A stretch of 64,000 nt of DNA from Chiua virens (Eukaryota; Basidiomycota; Agaricomycetes; Boletales; Boletaceae): assembly GCA_019787685.1 (NCBI GenBank), contig JAHNUO010000003.1, positions 1,364,001-1,428,000 of the forward strand. The letters run 5' to 3'. The notes beneath the pieces were generated by a model. The model had not been told where the DNA came from. It made no database searches and saw nothing but the letters and a program-made list of their open reading frames with translations. Positions within the stretch are counted from its first letter, which is position 1. Each line of letters begins with the position of its first letter. The position numbers were made by a program, and so were the translations under genes. This document shows positions 58,075 through 64,000 of this stretch, in pieces.

Positions 58075-59308
58075 GACAGATTACCACAAATGCTATCTTC
58101 GCAGTGAGATGGTCGAAACCAGTAGCAATGTTTTTTCCTAGACGATACCACGAGCACTGGCCTGGGCGCTATCATTCACTCGAACTCGTCATTATTGTAT
58201 GTACATAGTACTCTACCATTTAGATCATACTAGTACAATCTATCGAAGATAATTACAAGTCGAATCCGCCCACGCAGTTGACAGAGGGCACAGTGGAAAC
58301 ATATGCTTGTACTATATGGCAAGTCCTGGACAAATCTTACAGTGTTTACCTAACCCTCACGTATTAAGTTACTCTATCAGACCCAAGTCAGGTCCCCGCG
58401 AAGGTACGAATCGTGGCGTTGTAAACCAAACCAGATGGCCCACGCATCGGCCCTCGGAATCGATAAACACCGAACATGTAAGATCGGCCTCGTTGCAACC
58501 ACTGCTGCGCAAGCGAATCAGTTACTCACATATGATAAAGTTTATGTCAATGGTGCCTGGTATGTATTGACAAGAACATTGTCGTTGAATGAATTGTTCC
58601 CAGCATCAATGTGACTTTTCTCGGATCAAAACCTAGGCTGTTAACGGCAACCTTTAAAAATGAATGAGATAGGTACGACTAGGATGAGGCGAACCCATTC
58701 GGGGAAGAGGGGACGATACTACTAATGTTTCAATACCAGTGGACTCGGATGTGTTACAAGTATCTGCAGTGCGATTCCAAAACAAGACTATAACAGAGAT
58801 GAGTCGAGAGTCAGGCCTGTTAAGCAGCCCTGTAAGGCTGTGACAACAATATTGATAGAGGGCTTTTGTTTTTGTGTAAGCCTATCTGCACCTACTTACG
58901 ATAAAGGGTGTTGATGACGACAATAACTCACCTTTTATCGTATACATGGATGGGCACACTGGCAGGCATCCCACTGGTCGATGGGGATTGAACGGCTTTG
59001 ATAAGAGCGGAAGTTAAGGAAGCACTTTTGCTGCGGAACGAGCCCCAAGTTGGGTTTACATTGTACAATCTGGCCAATGCGCCACCGCCGCATCGGGGTA
59101 CAGTAAGTTACACCTTCAAACATCACGTACCATTCAACCTGTTTGATTATGTAATCCATAAGACTCAAGTTGGAGTAGTTAAAAAATAAATACCATATAT
59201 GTATAATCAGGTAATCATTTGGATTTCTTCAACAGTCGTTTTTGACCTTACCGACGTAGTTGGAACAGCAGTCGCTCCTGTATCTCATTCAAGCTTGTCA
59301 TTGTCGAC
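58075..59308. other. Intergenic region upstream of RPB3
   Basis: 1,234 bases with no credible reading frame. The longest frames (58307-58570 plus, 58935-59168 minus) lack family resemblance. No tRNA, repeat or transposon end was recognised. It contains the RPB3 promoter at its right edge. Confidence 0.5.
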
Positions 59309-61003
59309 ATGCAGTCTTTTGAAGACACGGAACCTGTCGTGCGGATACGCGACCTGAAGAAGGACCGAGTGAACTTTGTGCTCGAAAATGTCGACCTGGC
59401 GTACGTACACTTGCACTGGCCGCTTGATCATTTATGTTCACCCCGAGCCACCATCGATCCTTAGATTTGCAAATTCCATCCGAAGAGTGGTTATAGCGGA
59501 TATACCGACAGTCGGTTCGTGTACGCGTCAGCGGATGGATGTGCGATGCTAACAACCCGGACTAGCCATTGACATGGTCGAGATTCATTCCAACACAACG
59601 GTGTTGCCAGACGAATTCATTGCCCATCGGCTCGGTATGATTCCGCTGAACAGCGCAAACTGTGATGAAGCCATGCGCTACACGAGAGTACGTTTTGCAT
59701 CCCATGTGCCTGGAAGCTATGAGCAAGGTCATGGTAACCTTTTAACTGTGTGAACACTCAGGACTGTACCTGTTTGGCAGGTTGCAGGTACTGTGCAATT
59801 GAGCTGAGGCTCGACGTTGTGTGTAACGACAATCGAACGCTGGAAGTAACTAGCAATCATCTCGAGGCAGTTGAGTTCACATCGAACGCAGGCCCTTCAG
59901 AGAACATCACGGATGGGGAAGAGTTGACAAAACGAGGAGAGGCTTTCGGTCACCCAGTGGGGAAGAGTGCGTCGCCCAATCTTTGTCTCTGTCTCTGTCT
60001 CAACGGATCCCCTCATCGTATTGTCTTTTTCCCTACAACTTCCAGACGACCCATCAGTGCCTCCAGTTTTAATTTGTAAGATACGCAAAGGTCAAGAGTT
60101 GCGCGTTCGCTGTGTGGCAAAAAAGGTGCGTAATGTTGAACGGCATGCTGCGTGATCTCACACAGCGGTGACGGCAGGGCATAGCAAAAGAACATGCAAA
60201 ATGGTCACCATGCTCTGCCATCGCCTTCGAGTATGATCCCTACAACAAGCTGAGACATACGACGTACTGGTTCGAAGCTGATCAGCGTGCAGAATGGCCC
60301 CTAGGTGAAAATGCAAAGGAGGAAGAACCACCGCGAGACGATGAAGCATTCGACTTCAATGCGAAGCCGCGTAAATTCTACTTTGAAGTCGAAACCGACG
60401 GGAGTCTGAATCCACAAGAAGTCATCATGAGAGTATGTAAGCAACAGGACCGGCATGACGAACCCTTATTATGGATCTCTGCAGGGTCTCGCGGAATTAC
60501 AGACAAAGCTTGCAAACCTGATCCTCGGTCTTAAGGCTCCATCAGATATGGATGTATCAGGAGAGATAGACTCGGGAGTGAATGGGGGTACCACTGGATG
60601 GAACCAGCCGGTGGGATGGGGGAATCAGGCTGCCTCGGCCGCTGGATATGCTAGTCCGGCAGGTGGTGGATGGGGTAGCGGCACTGGTACGGCTTGGGGA
60701 AGTGGTACAAGCCCCGCGCAGAATAGCAGCGGAGCTGGTGGTGGTTGGGGTAGTGCCAGTGGCACTGGCACTGGCACGACTTGGGGAGGTGGCACAAGCC
60801 CGGCGCAGAATAGCAGCGGAGCCAGTGCCAGTGGTACTTGGAATACCACCCCGGCAGCAACATCAGGAGGAAGTTGGGGTACAAGCCCTGCACAGAACGC
60901 GTGGGGAGGGAGTACCAGCCCGAACGCGGGGAGTGGTGGGGCGTGGGGTGCCCAACAGGGATGGGGAAGCCCAAATCTGCAGGCCAATGGATGGAACCTG
61001 TAA
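59309..61003 (+). CDS. RPB3: RNA polymerase II subunit RPB3 with GW/WG-repeat C-terminal tail
   Basis: Multi-exon gene starting [20 protein letters not shown]. The alpha-like core reads [60 protein letters not shown], the zinc site [15 protein letters not shown] (CxCx3Cx2C), [40 protein letters not shown] and, near the core's end, [20 protein letters not shown] plus [21 protein letters not shown]3 pairs with RPB11 to nucleate Pol II assembly. The unusual part is the last ~138 residues (60586-61000): Gly/Ser/Thr/Ala-rich, with 12 Trp of which 11 lie in GW or WG dipeptides, and six Ser-Pro sites (mostly TSP). Part of the tail is an in-frame tandem duplication ending [11 protein letters not shown] twice. 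It is a continuous frame with the last core exon, so it is part of the protein. Confidence 0.94.
60662..60823 (+). repeat. In-frame tandem duplication in the RPB3 tail
   Basis: Unit 1 (60662-60736, 75 bases) and unit 2 (60737-60823, 87 bases) both run from a GGTGGTGG(A/T)TGGGGTAG block to an AGAATAGCAGCGGAGC block and encode GGGWGS...[13 protein letters not shown]. Unit 2 has a 12-base expansion of GGCACT-type codons. A third, more diverged [11 protein letters not shown] copy follows near 60880-60910. Confidence 0.88.
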
Positions 61004-63132
61004 CTCTTACAAGCGTCATGGTTACGTGAATTAATTTAAACCGATGGTGCGAGCTGAAATTCTAGCCTGAGCGTCCTCGAAGTAATGCAACGGTGCGGTC
61101 CGTGGAACCGCGCCAATGCCCGGGCCCGGACAATAGCGCACTAGCACACGTAGCGATGATCCTCGGAATAACGGTAATAGACAGATTACAAAAATAAATT
61201 GCGCAAAGTCATTCATCCGTAGGAGCAGCATCGCGATAGGTGACTATGGAACAGGAGCCAAAGAACTAGGCCTTCCCGCTTATTCGTCTCCGGAATCCAC
61301 TTTATTATCTCGATGTCGAGCACGTTTATTACGTTTATCAAGGCGAGTGTTATCACACGTACCAAAAATTTGACAGTTCCAGCTTCGAAAGGGACGTGCG
61401 GCCGCCTGGGTTCAATGCGAATGATAAGGAGTTATCCGCAACCCATCAGGTTCGGATCGCATCTGGCGGTAAAGGCATTCCAAATATTCTCGTAGTTAGC
61501 ACTCCCAGACTTCGATGCATGATGATAACGCTTGCTCATCAGTCTCCAAAAGTATGCCATTGCGCTTTGTGTGACGTGATCGAACGTTCTCGTGTGTACA
61601 GGCAGTTCATCAGCTGCTGAAGCTAGTTTCTCGCGACCCTTCCTTGTGTGGAAGAAAGGTGACTAGTCCAGTTACTGCGCGTCTTTGATGCTAGGCCATC
61701 CTTTACATGTACGGCGGGCCGAGAGTCACGGGACGGAAGCTAGCAAGAGGCGTTTTTTGTTTGGGTGGGAACATGTTCGAGTTCGTCAGAGGTAGGTGCC
61801 TTATTGGTGTTAGCAAGCAAATCCAGTGAAGGGATTCCGTGCGAGACACTCGTCAGGCTATAATTACTCACTGCTCGGACGGAGGACTTGGAAGAATCTT
61901 GGCTGAAGAACCATTATACCCGCATCACACGTTCAACGGTGTCTTGCACATTGCTTGTTCTCTGTGCCGTGACCATCCCGTAAACTCACTAGTGCAATGT
62001 CTTTTCCGTCTTTGCGGGCCCGGTTCAAGCTCCCTTCGAAGCGTCCTGTGGAGCATCAATCAGCTGCCAGCCTCCTTATAGGACATTGCGCTTCTGGTTC
62101 GAGCGATTTCCGCTACATAATGTTTATCAGATAGAGAGAGAATCGGGATGAATTCTCACGTCTCGCACACGTGAATATTTGTTACGTTCAAGGACATATA
62201 CAACCACTGGCAATCCAATCCACCGCAAGCTTTGAAGTTGAGCGATGTAATGTCATGAATAAACGAATAGAGTTTTGCGGTGATTTGTTTATTTATGTTT
62301 GAGCAGAATATCATATCATTTGCAGAGCACTAGTACTTACGGCAGTACTTCCGAATAGTCCAATGTCGGGATGACTCACCGATCGACCTATACGCTTCGA
62401 GTTAGTCTGACGGACATACTTAATAAAGATGAAACCATAATGTCGACCAGCTAATGAATCTGTAACAGTCTAGTGATTCCTTCACCTCTCGTTCTTCGCA
62501 CCCACCATAGCGGCTCGGAAGGCTTCTCTATCACTCAGTACGTAGTGCCAGCTCTCGCAGGACAGTTCGAAAGCTTCTGAAGACCATGGTTCAAAAATAA
62601 ATCCATCTTGTTATATATTACAGGTTCCATCTCCCCAGTGAACACCCACTACATCATGACTCCCCGACCACTAGTTAAATCGAGTACTGACCTGAGAATG
62701 AAGTCCTACTCCTGGTATCAATGCCGCTTACAGAGCTTCGTCCATCATTTGAACTGCTAGCTCTACCACTCAGTGATTCTAATCAGCGACAGTGTTGGCG
62801 TGTCACTGCCTTGCATGCGTATACGGTGTAATCTATATTGATTGTTTGTAACCCCGCCACGCGGTCACCCAGTGTAGCTTATTTCCGACGGAAGTATTTG
62901 TCTCAAGGTAGGTCCACGCATGCAAGTGTAGCACAAAGACGCCATGCATGGCGCTAGGGAAAATAAAATGTAATTCCTCAGGGCTGTATAACCTCGGGGT
63001 GTCGCTTGAGTCCGTGGCTACATGGGTTTTGTCCTCTTGGTGCGTTCACAGGTCCCGACACAAGTAAGAGTGTTCATCATCTTGCCAAGCCGTCGCAGAG
63101 CCGCAAGCATCAGCCTCCCACGTCCCCCCAAA

Positions 63133-63167
63133 TTTCCGATTTGATGGGAAGATTATTTCGGGACTCT
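63133..63167. repeat. Direct repeat upstream of Zn2Cys6 gene, copy 1
   Basis: Contains CCGATTTGATGGGAAGATTA followed by TTTCGGGACTCT. It matches copy 2 at 63215-63248 in nearly every position, offset by 82 bases. The unit is bounded by CCG and CGG triplets, the half-sites commonly read by Zn2Cys6 factors. Confidence 0.75.
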
Positions 63168-63214
63168 CTATCGTTCCCCTTTCTCTTAATTTTTTTCCCT
63201 GCCCGAGTTCTAAT

Positions 63215-63248
63215 TTTTCGATCTGATGGGAAGATTATCCCGGACTCT
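63215..63248. repeat. Direct repeat upstream of Zn2Cys6 gene, copy 2
   Basis: Contains TCGATCTGATGGGAAGATTA followed by TCCCGGACTCT, matching copy 1 with a few substitutions and one base of length difference. The GATGGGAAGATTAT core is identical. It lies 213 bases upstream of the ATG at 63462. Confidence 0.75.
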
Positions 63249-63461
63249 GTATGCTCAAACCGTCTATTTTTCTTGTTCGTCTTGGATCTGAATGGTTAGA
63301 TCGCATATCCGAATCGGCGAACACTTCCGGGCTTATGATAGGCGCGCTTCGGTAATGTTCTCTCGCAAAATGCCAAGACAATTGCTAACCACGGTCCTAC
63401 AAATATCTACCTCCCTCGCCGGCCTCATGTCCATCGCATCTCCCCTTGAACGACCCCTCCT

Positions 63462-64000
63462 ATGTCTACCGAACTTAGAGCTATTCGCAAAAAGCGATCC
63501 TCCGATACTGTTACCGCTTCCAACCCTGCTCCAGAAGGGGATCACCGTAAACGTCGTCGTAACCGCACGACACAATCATGCCTCAACTGCCATACCTCAA
63601 AGCGAATGGTATGCATATTTACAAATGCCATTCCGCAGTCATTTATGACCGCCTCTAGTGCGACAGAAAGCGTCCATGTGGCCGCTGTACGCAACTTGGT
63701 TTGGTATGTCCTGCTAATGACGATTATGTCTGGGGTCATTGAAGCTCAACGATGCTCCCACAGACTGGGCTGTGTGTCTATGAAGTTGACGACCCTAGTC
63801 AACGAACCGATATTCAAGATGAGAGTTCGCGACTGCGTAAGAGAGTAGCTGAGCTCGAAGGTGTCATTCGTGAGGTAGGTTCTGGGGGTGAAAATCGAGG
63901 GAAATCACTCATGTATTCAACTCAGTTGAAGAATAAACCCCATCCTCGATGGGCGAAATCTGGATCCAGTCCGGGTGAAGAGTTCGAAAAGTGCCATGCG
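63462..64000 (+). CDS. Zn2Cys6 fungal transcription factor, 3' partial
   Basis: Starts MSTELRAIRKKRSSDTVTAS and runs off the right edge. Exon 1 is 63462-63608; introns follow at 63609-63658, about 63702-63763 and about 63875-63926. Spliced protein: DHRKRRRNRTTQSCLNCHTS, KRMCDRKRPCGRCTQLGL, TGLCVYEVDDPSQRT, giving the six cysteines CX2CX6CX5CX2CX8C of the binuclear zinc cluster. A leucine-bearing helix follows (SSRLRKRVAELEGVIRE), a dimerisation coiled coil typical of the family. Such factors bind CGG-type half sites and often regulate metabolism; the target set is unknown because the middle homology region lies outside the window. The ATG was chosen as the first that gives the intact basic region before the cluster. 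Confidence 0.88.

Larger units (their letters stand above)
61004..63461. other. Long gene-poor region
   Basis: 2,458 bases between RPB3 and the Zn2Cys6 factor, by far the longest gap in the window. Frames are short and lack protein-like composition. No LTR, transposase, tRNA or rRNA sequence was recognised. The right end (63133-63248) carries a direct repeat that may belong to the promoter of the next gene. Confidence 0.5.

Noticed and set aside
63006..63299. Plus-strand frame of 97 residues upstream of the Zn2Cys6 gene
   Set aside because: It spans the direct repeats, has low-complexity Phe/Leu-rich translation and no family match; more likely promoter DNA.

Overview
The window is nuclear DNA from a filamentous basidiomycete, most likely a mushroom-forming agaricomycete. 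This rests on three things: nearly every gene carries several short introns of about 45-70 bases with GT-AG borders, genes sit tens to a few hundred bases apart on both strands, and the protein families and their wording are typically fungal. All gene models below were spliced by eye, so exon borders are firm where the reading frame and a known family both confirm them and weaker elsewhere.

Layout. 1-7244 (+): the 3' two-thirds of a Csf1/BLTP1-type giant lipid-transfer protein, cut by the window edge. 7352-14396: YIP1 (-), NSA2 (+), a PRKRIP1-like protein (+) and a membrane-anchored amidohydrolase (-). 14787-19399: an MDR reductase (+), a small acidic unknown protein (-) and a DUF2461 protein (+). 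19855-22899: an unrecognised membrane protein (-) and the arginine N5-methyltransferase RMT2 (-). 23080-28696: a WBP4-like zinc finger (+), an SLC49/FLVCR-type transporter (+), the tRNA methyltransferase TRM11 (-) and a ZSWIM7/SWS1-like protein (+). 29236-36470: a CDCA7-like zf-4CXXC_R1 protein (-), TIM17 (+) and a PH/coiled-coil protein (+). 36633-43600: adrenodoxin reductase (-), RAD9 (+), an ADCK1/MCP2-type kinase-like protein (+) and a PC4/SUB1 coactivator (-). 43840-55663 (+): the very large HECT ubiquitin ligase TOM1/HUWE1. 56624-64000: a quinone-reductase-like MDR protein (+), RNA polymerase II subunit RPB3 (+) and, after a 2.4 kb gene-poor stretch, the start of a Zn2Cys6 transcription factor running off the edge.

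The gene set is mostly housekeeping: ribosome assembly and modification (NSA2, RMT2, TRM11), splicing (PRKRIP1-like, WBP4-like), transcription (PC4, RPB3), genome maintenance (RAD9, SWS1-like, CDCA7-like), mitochondria (TIM17, adrenodoxin reductase, ADCK1-like) and membrane traffic (YIP1, Csf1). They do not form one cluster or pathway. No mobile element, CRISPR array, rRNA or tRNA gene could be supported.

Most notable points: an RPB3 subunit with a tail of about 138 residues in which 11 of 12 tryptophans sit in GW/WG dipeptides, resembling an Argonaute hook; an NSA2 gene whose conserved N-terminus appears to need a 3-base start exon plus a 6-base microexon; a zf-4CXXC_R1 protein with a possible WHIM-like module; introns that split the catalytic codons of TOM1 and TRM11; and divergent gene pairs with about 50 bases or less between their starts.
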